Below, one piece after another: positions 56,930 to 64,000 of a stretch of DNA of 64,000 bases. Each line of letters starts with the position of its first letter. The stretch's first letter is position 1. The notes under the pieces are model-generated. The model ran no database searches. It saw nothing but the letters and a program-made list of their open reading frames with translations, and was not told the DNA's origin. Both the position numbers and the translations under genes were made by a program. The DNA comes from Variovorax sp. PBL-H6. GTDB taxonomy: Bacteria > Pseudomonadota > Gammaproteobacteria > Burkholderiales > Burkholderiaceae_C. The DNA lies in contig NZ_LR594659.1 in assembly GCF_901827155.1 (NCBI RefSeq), positions 1,426,001 through 1,490,000 on the forward strand. The letters run 5' to 3'.

Positions 56930-57817
56930 CTACCAGGCGTGGAGCCGGTCGTCGGGAAAGCTGCCGTTCTTCACCGCGCGCACATAAGCCTCGATGGCCG
57001 GCGCGATGCCCTCGGCACCCTGCATGAAGTTGCGCACGAACTTCGCCATCTTTCCGAGGTTCATGCCGAGCATGTCGTGCAGCACCAGCACCTGGCCGGC
57101 GGTGCCTCGCCCGGCCCCGATGCCGATGGTGGCGCAGTGCTTCAGCTCGCCTGTCAGCTCTGCGGACAGTGCGGCCGGCACCATCTCCAGCACCAGCATG
57201 GCCGCGCCCGCGTCCTGCAGCGCATGGGCTTCGCGCTTGAGCCGGGCCGCGGCCTCGCCGCCCTTGCCCTGCACGCGGTAGCCGCCCAGTGCGTGCACCG
57301 TCTGCGGCGTGAGGCCCAGGTGGGCGCACACCGGGATGCCGCGCTCGACCAGGAAACGCACAGTCTCACTGGTCCAGCCGCCGCCTTCGAGCTTGACCAT
57401 GTGGGCGCCGGCCTGCATCAGCACCGCGGCGCTGCGCAGCGCCTGCTCGCGCGACTCGTGGTAGCTGCCGAAGGGCAAGTCGGCGATCAGCCAGGCCGTG
57501 CCCTGCACGCGGTGCAGCCCGCGAAAAACACTCTCGGTGTGATAGCGCATGGTCTCCAGCGTCACGCCCGCCGTGCTGTGCAGGCCCTGGCAGACCATGC
57601 CCAGCGAGTCGCCGACCAGGATGCATTCGACGCCGGCCGCATCGGCCATGGCGGCGAAAGTGGCATCGTAGGCGGTCAGCATGACGATCTTCTCGCCGCG
57701 CGCGTGCATGTCGGCCAGCCGGGGCAGGCTCAGCGGCTTGCGCTGCGCAGGCGTCGAGGCCCGCGGCAAGGTGCCGTAGGGCGTGGCCGCGCTGGCGGCG
57801 GCAGGCGTGGATGGCAT
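56930..57817 (-). CDS. panB: 3-methyl-2-oxobutanoate hydroxymethyltransferase
   Basis: 295 residues from ATG 57817. The first 25 residues are a non-conserved Ala/Pro extension. The barrel contains [32 protein letters not shown] and the Mg2+/substrate residues, KLEGGGW near 138, and [20 protein letters not shown] near 225. It makes ketopantoate from ketoisovalerate. It lies 71 bases downstream of panD and 9 bases upstream of panC. Confidence 0.95.
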   Translation of the reverse strand: MPSTPAAASAATPYGTLPRASTPAQRKPLSLPRLADMHARGEKIVMLTAYDATFAAMADAAGVECILVGDSLGMVCQGLHSTAGVTLETMRYHTESVFRGLHRVQGTAWLIADLPFGSYHESREQALRSAAVLMQAGAHMVKLEGGGWTSETVRFLVERGIPVCAHLGLTPQTVHALGGYRVQGKGGEAAARLKREAHALQDAGAAMLVLEMVPAALSAELTGELKHCATIGIGAGRGTAGQVLVLHDMLGMNLGKMAKFVRNFMQGAEGIAPAIEAYVRAVKNGSFPDDRLHAW

Positions 57818-57888
57818 GGTCGAGATTTCTCCGGGGTCGGCCGCAGGCCGGGTCGGGGCGGGCGCGGCAAGGCGCCCTGGAAGTGCGA

Positions 57889-58290
57889 TCAGGCGGGGAC
57901 GGCTTCGCCCGCTGCGGGCTGCACCGGGATATGCGCGCGCTCTTCCTTGATGCGGTTCGCGCCGTCCACGAACACCAGCTTCGGCTGGTGGCTGCGCACC
58001 TGCTCTTCGGTCACCAGCCCGAACGCGGCGATGATGACCAGGTCGCCCAGCGACGCCCTGCGTGCGGCCGAGCCGTTGAGAGAGATGATGCCGCTGCCAC
58101 GCTGGCCGCGGATCGCGTAGGTCACGAAGCGCTCGCCGTTGTTGATGTTCCACACATGGATCTGCTCGTTCTCTGCGAGGTTGGCGGCCTCCAGCAGGTC
58201 TTCGTCGATGGCACAGGAACCCTCGTAGTGCAGCTCGCAGTCGGTGACAGTCGCGCGGTGGATCTTGGACTTGAGCAGGGTACGGAACAT
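57889..58290 (-). CDS. panD: Aspartate 1-decarboxylase
   Basis: 133 residues from ATG 58290. The protein self-cleaves between Gly24 and Ser25 (in [10 protein letters not shown]) to create the pyruvoyl cofactor; Gly-Ser is intact. [20 protein letters not shown] and the rest of the double-psi barrel are conserved. The tail after [14 protein letters not shown] is longer and Ala-rich. It supplies beta-alanine from aspartate to PanC; first gene of panD-panB-panC. Confidence 0.96.
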   Translation of the reverse strand: MFRTLLKSKIHRATVTDCELHYEGSCAIDEDLLEAANLAENEQIHVWNINNGERFVTYAIRGQRGSGIISLNGSAARRASLGDLVIIAAFGLVTEEQVRSHQPKLVFVDGANRIKEERAHIPVQPAAGEAVPA

Positions 58291-58421
58291 GGAGTCGACG
58301 CTAGGTAGGGGAGGTGGGGACTCTCGCCCAGGACTTGAAGCCGGGGGGCGCGAGGCGTCGAATGCTAGTGGAGAACCCGCCAAAGAAAAATTCCGGTCAG
58401 GAACTTTCCGCGGCCTGCAGT

Positions 58422-60002
58422 TCAGCTGACGGGCGGCACCAGGATGGTCGGCGCCGCGGGCGCGGCGAGCGACGGGTAGTCGCGGCTGAAATGCAGGCCG
58501 CGGCTCTCGCGCCGGGCCTGGGCCGAGCGCACGATGAGCTCGGCCACCTGCACCAGGTTGCGCAGCTCGAGCAGGTCGCGCGTGACGTGGAAATGCGCAT
58601 AGAACTCCTGGATCTCTCGATCCAGCAGCGCGATGCGGTGAGCCGCGCGCTCGAGGCGCTTGTTGGTGCGCACGATGCCTACGTAGTCCCACATGAAGCG
58701 ACGCAGCTCGTCCCAGTTGTGCGAAAGGACCACCGTCTCGTCGGCATCGGTGACGCGGCTGTCGTCCCAGTCGGGCAACGCGGCGCCGTCACGAGCCGGC
58801 GTTTCGGCAATCGCCCGCGCCGCGGCGCGAGCGAACACCATGCATTCGAGCAGCGAGTTGCTGGCCAGCCGGTTGGCGCCGTGCAGGCCGGTGCAGGCGG
58901 TCTCGCCTATGACGTGCAGCCCCGGTACGTCGGTGCGGCCCGCGAGGTCGGTGAGCACCCCGCCGCAGGTGTAGTGCGCGGCCGGCACCACCGGGATCGG
59001 CTCGCGTGTGATGTCGATGCCCAGCTCGGCGCAGCGCGCCAGGATGTTGGGAAAATGTTCGCGCAGGAAGGCCGGGCTCTGGTGCGAGATGTCCAGGTGC
59101 ACGCAATCGAGCCCGTGCTTCTTCATCTCGAAGTCGATGGCGCGTGCCACCACGTCGCGCGGCGCGAGCTCGGCGCGCACGTCGTGCATGGGCATGAAGC
59201 GGATGCCGCCTGCCGATTGGGGCAGCTTCAGCAGCCCGCCTTCTCCCCGGACCGCCTCGCTGATCAGGAAGGACTTGGCATGCGGGTGGTACAGGCAGGT
59301 TGGGTGGAACTGGATGAACTCCATGTTCGCCACCCGGCAGCCCGCGCGCCAGGCCGCGGCGATCCCGTCGCCCGTGGCGGTGTCAGGGTTGGTGGTGTAG
59401 AGGTACACCTTGCCTGCGCCGCCAGTGGCCAGGATGGTGTGGGGCGCGCGGAACGTGAGCACTTCGTCGGTCGCCTCGTCCAGCGCATAGAGGCCGAGGC
59501 AGGCCGGGTCTGCCGATTGCAGCCTGCCGCCGGTGATCAGGTCCACCAGCGTGTGCTGCTCGAACAGCGTCACGTTCGGCGTGCGGCGCACGGTATCGAT
59601 CAGCGTGCGCTGCACCGCGGCGCCTGTGGCATCCGTGGCGTGGACGATGCGGCGCTGGCTGTGCCCGCCTTCGCGCGTCAGGTGCAGCTCGCCGTTCTCC
59701 AGCGAAAAAGGCACGCCGAGCGCGCGCAGCCAGGCGATCGCCTCGGGTGCGTGTTCCACCACGAAGCGCGTGGCGGCCAGGTCGCAGAGGCCGGCACCGG
59801 CGACCAGCGTGTCGTCCACATGGGACTGCAAGCTGTCGTCCTCGCCGAGCACCGCGGCGATCCCGCCCTGTGCCCACTGGCTGGCGCCATCGGCCAGCGC
59901 CCGCTTGGTGATGACCGCCACGCGGTGGGTCGGCGCGAGGTGCAAAGCGGCGCTGAGGCCGGCGAGACCGCTGCCGACGATGAGAACGTCGAAATCGCGC
60001 AT
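58422..60002 (-). CDS. nadB: L-aspartate oxidase
   Basis: 526 residues from ATG 60002 ([20 protein letters not shown]), preceded by GGGAGAG inside repeat copy B. The FAD Rossmann motif is at 8-18, with flavin and substrate loops [18 protein letters not shown] near 43, [20 protein letters not shown] near 207 and [19 protein letters not shown] near 345. It oxidises aspartate to iminoaspartate for NadA. It is separated from panD by 131 bases on the same strand; a shared transcript is possible but not evident. Confidence 0.96.
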   Translation of the reverse strand: MRDFDVLIVGSGLAGLSAALHLAPTHRVAVITKRALADGASQWAQGGIAAVLGEDDSLQSHVDDTLVAGAGLCDLAATRFVVEHAPEAIAWLRALGVPFSLENGELHLTREGGHSQRRIVHATDATGAAVQRTLIDTVRRTPNVTLFEQHTLVDLITGGRLQSADPACLGLYALDEATDEVLTFRAPHTILATGGAGKVYLYTTNPDTATGDGIAAAWRAGCRVANMEFIQFHPTCLYHPHAKSFLISEAVRGEGGLLKLPQSAGGIRFMPMHDVRAELAPRDVVARAIDFEMKKHGLDCVHLDISHQSPAFLREHFPNILARCAELGIDITREPIPVVPAAHYTCGGVLTDLAGRTDVPGLHVIGETACTGLHGANRLASNSLLECMVFARAAARAIAETPARDGAALPDWDDSRVTDADETVVLSHNWDELRRFMWDYVGIVRTNKRLERAAHRIALLDREIQEFYAHFHVTRDLLELRNLVQVAELIVRSAQARRESRGLHFSRDYPSLAAPAAPTILVPPVS

Positions 60003-60009
60003 ATATGGC

Positions 60010-60120
60010 TCTCCCCCAGGTTGGCTCACTTCGTGTAGCCGCCCACCCCCTCACCGGGGGCGACACCAGCGGCCCGGCGAAGCCGGTTCCGCGGTGTCTC
60101 GCGAACGGGCCTGGCTTCGC
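60010..60120. repeat. Dispersed intergenic repeat, copy B (nadB leader)
   Basis: Reverse complement of copy A at 11367-11477 with about 13 differences over 111 bases. It ends 7 bases before the nadB ATG, so the nadB ribosome-binding region and probably its 5' untranslated leader are made of the repeat. Inverted repeats in the element (CCGGCGAAGCCGG; CCCCCTCACCGGGGG) could fold in the mRNA. Confidence 0.85.
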
Positions 60121-60181
60121 CGGCCTCTGATCGATGATCCCGGGGCGGGCAAGGTCGACTGATGCGCTGAAAAGGGCAACG

Positions 60182-61087
60182 TCATGCTGGCGAATAGGCC
60201 AGTCGGACGTAGATCGGTGCGAAGGCCTCGGCCTGCGTAATGTCGATCAGCGTCTCTTTCGCCAGCTCCAGCATGGCGATGAAGGTGACGATCAACACCG
60301 GCGTGCCGCGGTTGATGTCGAACAGCTTCTCGAATTCGACGAACTGCCGGCCCTGCAGATGGCGCAGCACGATGCTCATGTGCTCGCGCACGCTGAGCTC
60401 CTCGCGTGAGATCTTGTGGTGCTGCACGAGCTTGGCCCGGCGCAGGATATCGGCCCAGGCGTCGCGCAGGTCGACCACGTTCATGTCCGGAAAGCGCGGC
60501 TTCAGCGATTGCTCGATATAGACCTGCGCCTTCCAGAAATCGCGGCCCGCCTGCGGCATCGCGCTGAGCGAGGCGGCCTGCAGCTTGGCCTGCTCGTATT
60601 CGAGCAGGCGGCGCACCAGCTCGGCGCGCGGGTCCTCGACCTCCTCGCCCTCGGCCGTCTTCTTGGGCGGCAGCAGCATGCGCGATTTGATCTCGATCAG
60701 CATCGCTGCCATCAGCAGGTATTCGGCCGCGAGCTCGAGGTTGGTCTGGCGGATCTCGTCGACGTAGCTGAGGTATTGGCGCGTCAGCGCCGCCATCGGG
60801 ATGTCGAGGATGTTGAAGTTCTGCTTGCGGATCAGGTACAGCAGCAGGTCCAGCGGCCCCTCGAAGGCCTCGAGGAAGACCTGCAGCGCTTCGGGCGGGA
60901 TGTAGAGATCGCTCGGCAGCGCGAACAGCGGCTCGCCATACAGCCGGGCCAGCGCGACCTGGTCGATGACCTCGGGCATGGCGGCGATCTGCGGCGCGTC
61001 GTCGTCCACGATGCTCTCGGGACCTTCGGTGCGCGCCTGCTCGCCCGCACTCGAATCGCGGTGGCTCGCTACAGGCCGGATGGGCAC
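60182..61087 (-). CDS. scpA: Segregation and condensation protein A
   Basis: 301 residues from a GTG at 61087. ScpA (kleisin-like) core begins near 65 (VFLEAFEGPLDLLLYLIRKQ) and is typical through TRQYLSYVDEIRQTNLELAA and IKSRMLLPP. The N-terminal 60 residues are a variable acidic extension. ScpA closes the SMC ring in chromosome condensation; ScpB and SMC are not in the window. It lies 3 bases after DUF3460. Confidence 0.92.
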   Translation of the reverse strand: MPIRPVASHRDSSAGEQARTEGPESIVDDDAPQIAAMPEVIDQVALARLYGEPLFALPSDLYIPPEALQVFLEAFEGPLDLLLYLIRKQNFNILDIPMAALTRQYLSYVDEIRQTNLELAAEYLLMAAMLIEIKSRMLLPPKKTAEGEEVEDPRAELVRRLLEYEQAKLQAASLSAMPQAGRDFWKAQVYIEQSLKPRFPDMNVVDLRDAWADILRRAKLVQHHKISREELSVREHMSIVLRHLQGRQFVEFEKLFDINRGTPVLIVTFIAMLELAKETLIDITQAEAFAPIYVRLAYSPA

Positions 61088-61090
61088 TGC

Positions 61091-61297
61091 TTACTTCACG
61101 CGGGTCTGGTAGACGTAGGGCTGCTGCGCTACCGCGCCCTGCTGGTACTCATCAAGCAAGGAGCGGTCCAGGTGCTTGTCCCACAGCAGGCTGCGGCCGG
61201 CGCGCTGCTCGGCTTCGAGCGTCGGCTTCTTCTGCTTCATCTCCTCGATGAAGTTCGTGATCTCGGAGGTGTAGTGGGGGCGGGCGAAGATGGACAT
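61091..61297 (-). CDS. DUF3460 protein
   Basis: 68 residues (MSIFARPHYTSEITNFIEEM...). A complete betaproteobacterial DUF3460 protein of helical character with a Lys/Glu-rich centre; no known biochemical role. Start at ATG 61297. It precedes scpA by 3 bases and may be co-translated with it. Divergent from the lectin-like gene. Confidence 0.9.
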   Translation of the reverse strand: MSIFARPHYTSEITNFIEEMKQKKPTLEAEQRAGRSLLWDKHLDRSLLDEYQQGAVAQQPYVYQTRVK

Positions 61298-61427
61298 GGG
61301 ATTGGACCTTTGGAAGCGAAGTTTACCGGGGCCGAACCCCTGGCGCCCGCCACCGGTGGATTCCTTCTTGTTGAGGCCGCTCCCATGCGTTAGCGTCGCT
61401 GCTCCAACAATTCCAAGGAGTTTGCCC

Positions 61428-62099
61428 ATGCGCCGGAATTTGATGTATCTCGTTTCGACCACCACGGCGGCGATTGCGCTGGTGGCCTGCAGTGGCATGA
61501 CGAGCAGTCCGCCGCAAAGCAAGATGAGCTTTTTCGTGACCAGCGCCAATCCGGGCAAGGGTGCCGACTTCGGAGGCCTTGCAGGTGCCGATCGCTACTG
61601 CCAGAGCCTGGCCGCGAGCGCGGGCGCCGGCGGTCGCTCCTGGCGCGCCTATCTCAGCAACACCGCCATGGCCGGGACCCCGGCGGTGGATGCGCGTGAC
61701 CGCATCGGCAAGGGCCCGTGGTTCAACGCCAAGGGCGAGCAGGTCGCGAGCAGCGTCGAGGACCTGCATGGTCCAAGCAACAAGCTCACCAAGCAGACCG
61801 CGTTGACCCAGAAGGGCGAGATGATCAGCGGCAGCGGCGACCCGGTGAACCTGCACGACATACTGACCGGCTCCACGGCGGATGGCCGCGCGATCAGCGA
61901 CGGCAAGGACAACACTTGCGGCAACTGGACCAAGAGCGGCGAAGGCTCGGCCATCGTGGGCCACCACGACCGCACGGGGCTCGACCAGACCGCGCCGGCA
62001 AAGTCCTGGAACGCCTCGCATCCCACGCGAGGCTGCGGCATGGATGCACTCAAAAGCACCGGCGGAGGCGGCCTGCTCTACTGCTTTGCCCAGAACTGA
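61428..62099 (+). CDS. Secreted lectin-like lipoprotein
   Basis: 223 residues from ATG 61428 (AAGGAG lies 7 bases before it). N terminus MRRNLMYLVSTTTAAIALVACSG is a lipoprotein signal with lipobox LVAC. The exported part begins FFVTSANPGKGADFGGLAGA and has paired Cys (RYCQSL, DNTCGNW, TRGCGMD, LLYCFA), with WRAYLSN and HDILTGSTADGRA segments recalling a C-type-lectin/endostatin-like fold often annotated lectin in related genomes. Ligand unknown. It is divergent from DUF3460-scpA. Confidence 0.7.
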   Translation: MRRNLMYLVSTTTAAIALVACSGMTSSPPQSKMSFFVTSANPGKGADFGGLAGADRYCQSLAASAGAGGRSWRAYLSNTAMAGTPAVDARDRIGKGPWFNAKGEQVASSVEDLHGPSNKLTKQTALTQKGEMISGSGDPVNLHDILTGSTADGRAISDGKDNTCGNWTKSGEGSAIVGHHDRTGLDQTAPAKSWNASHPTRGCGMDALKSTGGGGLLYCFAQN

Positions 62100-62142
62100 G
62101 CGCATAGACTCGGCCCTTGCTTGATGAAAGGGGTCGAGTCGA

Positions 62143-62652
62143 ATGGTGCAGGAACGATTGGGGCGCAGGCGCGCGTTCGCCGCAGTGCTGGCCGCCGCGT
62201 GCTGGCTCGCGGGCTGCGACCCGAAGCACATCAGCGAACTGGAGGAGGGCGTTGCGACCGAGGCCGACGTGCGCGCGCGCTTCGGCGAGCCCGAGAACGT
62301 GTGGGACTCGCCCGCCGGCCGCGTGTTCGAATACAACCGCCAGCCGCAGGGCCAGAAGAACTACATGATCACCATCGGTCCCGACGGCAGGATGGCCGCG
62401 TTGCGCCAGGTGCTCACGCCCGAGAACTTCGCCCGCGTGCAGCCCGGGATGGCGATGGAGGACCTGCGCAAGCTGCTAGGTAAGCCGGCGCGGCGCATGC
62501 CTTATCCGCTAAAGAAACAGACCGAGTGGGAGTGGCGCTGGGTGCAGCCGCCGAACTCGCCGATGGTCTTCACCGCCACGCTGAACGATGACCAGCGGGT
62601 GGTGAGTGCAGGCTCTTCCCCGGATCGCAGCGCGGAGGCGAACGCCAACTAG
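62143..62652 (+). CDS. BamE/SmpA-like outer-membrane lipoprotein
   Basis: 169 residues. Lipoprotein signal (AAVLAAACWLAGC, lipobox LAGC). Two small beta-alpha domains follow: VATEADVRARFGEPENVWDS (about 38-58) and VQPGMAMEDLRKLLGKPARR (about 105-125), the repeat typical of SmpA/OmlA/BamE. It is probably an accessory protein of outer-membrane assembly, but whether it is the BamE of this genome or a second paralogue cannot be told from this window. Confidence 0.82.
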   Translation: MVQERLGRRRAFAAVLAAACWLAGCDPKHISELEEGVATEADVRARFGEPENVWDSPAGRVFEYNRQPQGQKNYMITIGPDGRMAALRQVLTPENFARVQPGMAMEDLRKLLGKPARRMPYPLKKQTEWEWRWVQPPNSPMVFTATLNDDQRVVSAGSSPDRSAEANAN

Positions 62653-62659
62653 GCACGAC

Positions 62660-62687
62660 GGTCGCCGTCCTGGGGCAGACGGCGACC
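62660..62687. terminator. Hairpin between convergent BamE-like and SulP genes
   Basis: Perfect 10-bp inverted repeat GGTCGCCGTC/GACGGCGACC (62660-62669, 62678-62687) with an 8-base loop. There is no T tract on either side, so it may serve as an mRNA 3' structure rather than as a full terminator. It lies exactly in the gap between two convergent genes. Confidence 0.5.
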
Positions 62688-62688
62688 A

Positions 62689-64000
62689 TCATGTCTGGTG
62701 AGCCCCTGCGGGCACGCCGGTCCGCAACTCTTGCGCAAAGCCCGAGCGCTCCATCACCTCGAGCGGCTGCGCCTGCACCGAGTCGATGCGCAGCACGCCG
62801 CCGCGCGCCAGCACGGCCCTGTGCACCTGGCGCAGCGCGTCGAGGCCGGTCGTGTCGAGCAGGACCAGGTGCATCGCGTCGAGCACCACCGTCATCTCGC
62901 GCGGGGCCCGCTCGATGGCTTGCACGGTCGGGTCCAGCTTGGCGGCGGCCCCGAAGAAAAGCGCGCCGTAGAGCTTGAAGGTCAGCACCGGCGGCTGCAG
63001 CGAAACCATCTCGACGCTGAAAAGCTTGCTCATGCGGCGCACGAACAGCGCACAGGCCAGCACGATGCCCGCCTGCACCGCCACCGTGAGGTCGAACACC
63101 ACGGTGAGGAAGAAGGTGCCCAGCATCAGCACCTTGTAGTCGCGGCTGGCGCGGCGAAGGATGTAGGGCGACAACTCCCGCCATTCCCCCATGTTCCAGC
63201 CCACGAAGAGCAGGATGCCGGCAAGCACCGACAGCGGCACGTGCTGCGCAAGCGGCGCGGCGACCAGGACCACCACCAGCAGCGTGATCGCATGCACGAT
63301 GCCGGCAATGGGTGAGTTCGCCCCCGCGCGCACGCTGGTCACCGTTCGGGCGATGGTGCCGGTGGCCGGCATGCCGCCGAAAAAGGGCGCGACGAAGTTC
63401 GCCACGCCCTGCGCCATCAGCTCCTGGTTCGGGTCATGGCGCGGCAGGCCGCTGACCTGGTCGGCGACGCGCGCGCACAGCAGCGACTCGATCGCGCCGA
63501 GCAGCGCAATGGTGAGGGTGGGCGTCACCAGCTGCTTCACGGTCTCCCACGAAAACTCGGGGAGGGCGAAGCGCGCCATGCCTTCGGGAATGCCACCGAA
63601 GCGCGTGCCGATGGTTTCCACCGGCAGGCCGAAGCCCCAGGACACCAGCGTGAGCGTGGCCAGGGCGACGATCGGCCCCGGCACGCGCGAACCGGCGCGT
63701 ACCACGCGCAGGTCGGCCACGCGGCCCAGCACGAAGTGCACCGCGTAACCGAAGCGCGTCTTGTCGTGCAGCAGCGTGGGCCAAAGGAACAGGCCGGCGA
63801 GGCAGGCGAGGCCGAGGCCGAACGCGTAGGGATTGAAGGTGTCGAGGTGGGTGGCCAGCGTGTGCAGCTGCGAGAACATGTCGGCCGGCATCTTCGGGAT
63901 CGTCAACCCGAGCCAGTCCTTGAGCTGCGAGATCAGGATCAGCACCGCGATGCCGTTGGTGAAGCCGATCACGATCGACACCGGCACGTAGCGCACCAGG
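62689..64000 (-). CDS. SulP-family inorganic anion transporter, N terminus outside window
   Basis: At least 437 residues are present; the frame stays open to the window edge, and the first visible part (RYVPVSIVIGFTNGIAVLIL) is the middle of a SulP membrane domain, so roughly the first 100 residues are missing. About eight transmembrane helices remain. The C-terminal STAS domain is at about the last 120 residues (MTVVLDAMHLVLLDTTGLDA). SulP proteins move sulfate, bicarbonate or other anions; the substrate is not decided by sequence. Confidence 0.88.
   Translation of the reverse strand, partial: LVRYVPVSIVIGFTNGIAVLILISQLKDWLGLTIPKMPADMFSQLHTLATHLDTFNPYAFGLGLACLAGLFLWPTLLHDKTRFGYAVHFVLGRVADLRVVRAGSRVPGPIVALATLTLVSWGFGLPVETIGTRFGGIPEGMARFALPEFSWETVKQLVTPTLTIALLGAIESLLCARVADQVSGLPRHDPNQELMAQGVANFVAPFFGGMPATGTIARTVTSVRAGANSPIAGIVHAITLLVVVLVAAPLAQHVPLSVLAGILLFVGWNMGEWRELSPYILRRASRDYKVLMLGTFFLTVVFDLTVAVQAGIVLACALFVRRMSKLFSVEMVSLQPPVLTFKLYGALFFGAAAKLDPTVQAIERAPREMTVVLDAMHLVLLDTTGLDALRQVHRAVLARGGVLRIDSVQAQPLEVMERSGFAQELRTGVPAGAHQT

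Overview
The window is a gene-dense, high-GC stretch of chromosome. Gene content, order and protein sequence fit a betaproteobacterium of the order Burkholderiales, most likely family Comamonadaceae (Variovorax/Ramlibacter-like). This rests on arrangements such as rplU-rpmA-obgE-proB, fmdB-DUF502-aspS-nudB, gpmA/rhodanese-grxC-secB-gpsA, DUF3460-scpA and panD-panB-panC, and on -10 boxes of the form TAAAATCC. Nearly every base is coding. There is one tRNA (tRNA-Pro, CGG). I see no rRNA, insertion sequence, integrase, prophage or CRISPR array, so this is mostly core chromosome rather than an island.

Layout. 1-1608: end of an unknown gene, a DUF2277 protein, tRNA-Pro and polyprenyl diphosphate synthase (minus strand). 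1791-8357: ribosomal L21/L27, ObgE, ProB, then CNP1-like lipoprotein and RppH (minus), ProS and a lytic transglycosylase. 8360-15141 (minus): CNNM/CBS protein, an unusual Lon-like AAA ATPase, cupin, GrxD, PrmC, RF1 and HemA. 15219-22989: small membrane protein, large MscS channel and a complete ugpBAECQ glycerol-3-phosphate uptake operon with a terminator-like hairpin between ugpB and ugpA. 23223-33369: SerA; a 1296-residue fused FAD/Fe-S/CCG dehydrogenase overlapping a HIT protein; DUF971; and a ubiquinone group (UbiE, Tim44-like protein, UbiJ, UbiB). 33386-41128: Na+/solute symporter, FmdB, DUF502, AspS, NudB, EEP nuclease, FolE, a BLUF blue-light sensor and DUF429. 41225-46494: a probable envelope/stress group (ferritin-like, YqjD/YqjE-type proteins, DUF1328) beside a CHASE3 histidine kinase, a NarL-type regulator and a lone receiver. 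46491-54010: AsmA, MoeB/ThiF, CtpA, GpmA, rhodanese, GrxC, SecB, GpsA. 54053-60002: NAD synthesis (nadC, nadA, nadB) interleaved with pantothenate synthesis (panD, panB, panC). 60182-64000: ScpA/DUF3460, a lectin-like lipoprotein, a BamE-like lipoprotein and a SulP transporter cut by the window end.

How the genes connect. The fused dehydrogenase probably passes electrons to quinone and lies just upstream of genes that make or maintain ubiquinone; IspB supplies the ubiquinone side chain. PrmC methylates the release factor encoded immediately upstream of it. GpsA makes glycerol-3-phosphate and Ugp imports it. NadB and PanD both draw on aspartate for coenzyme synthesis.

The features least explained by ordinary annotation are: a ~111-bp dispersed repeat present twice in opposite orientation (11367-11477 and 60010-60120), the second copy forming the nadB leader; the orphan Lon-like ATPase; the folE-BLUF-DUF429 group; and the stress/two-component group. 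I found no clear new defence or mobile system. All functions are assigned from sequence reading without database searches.
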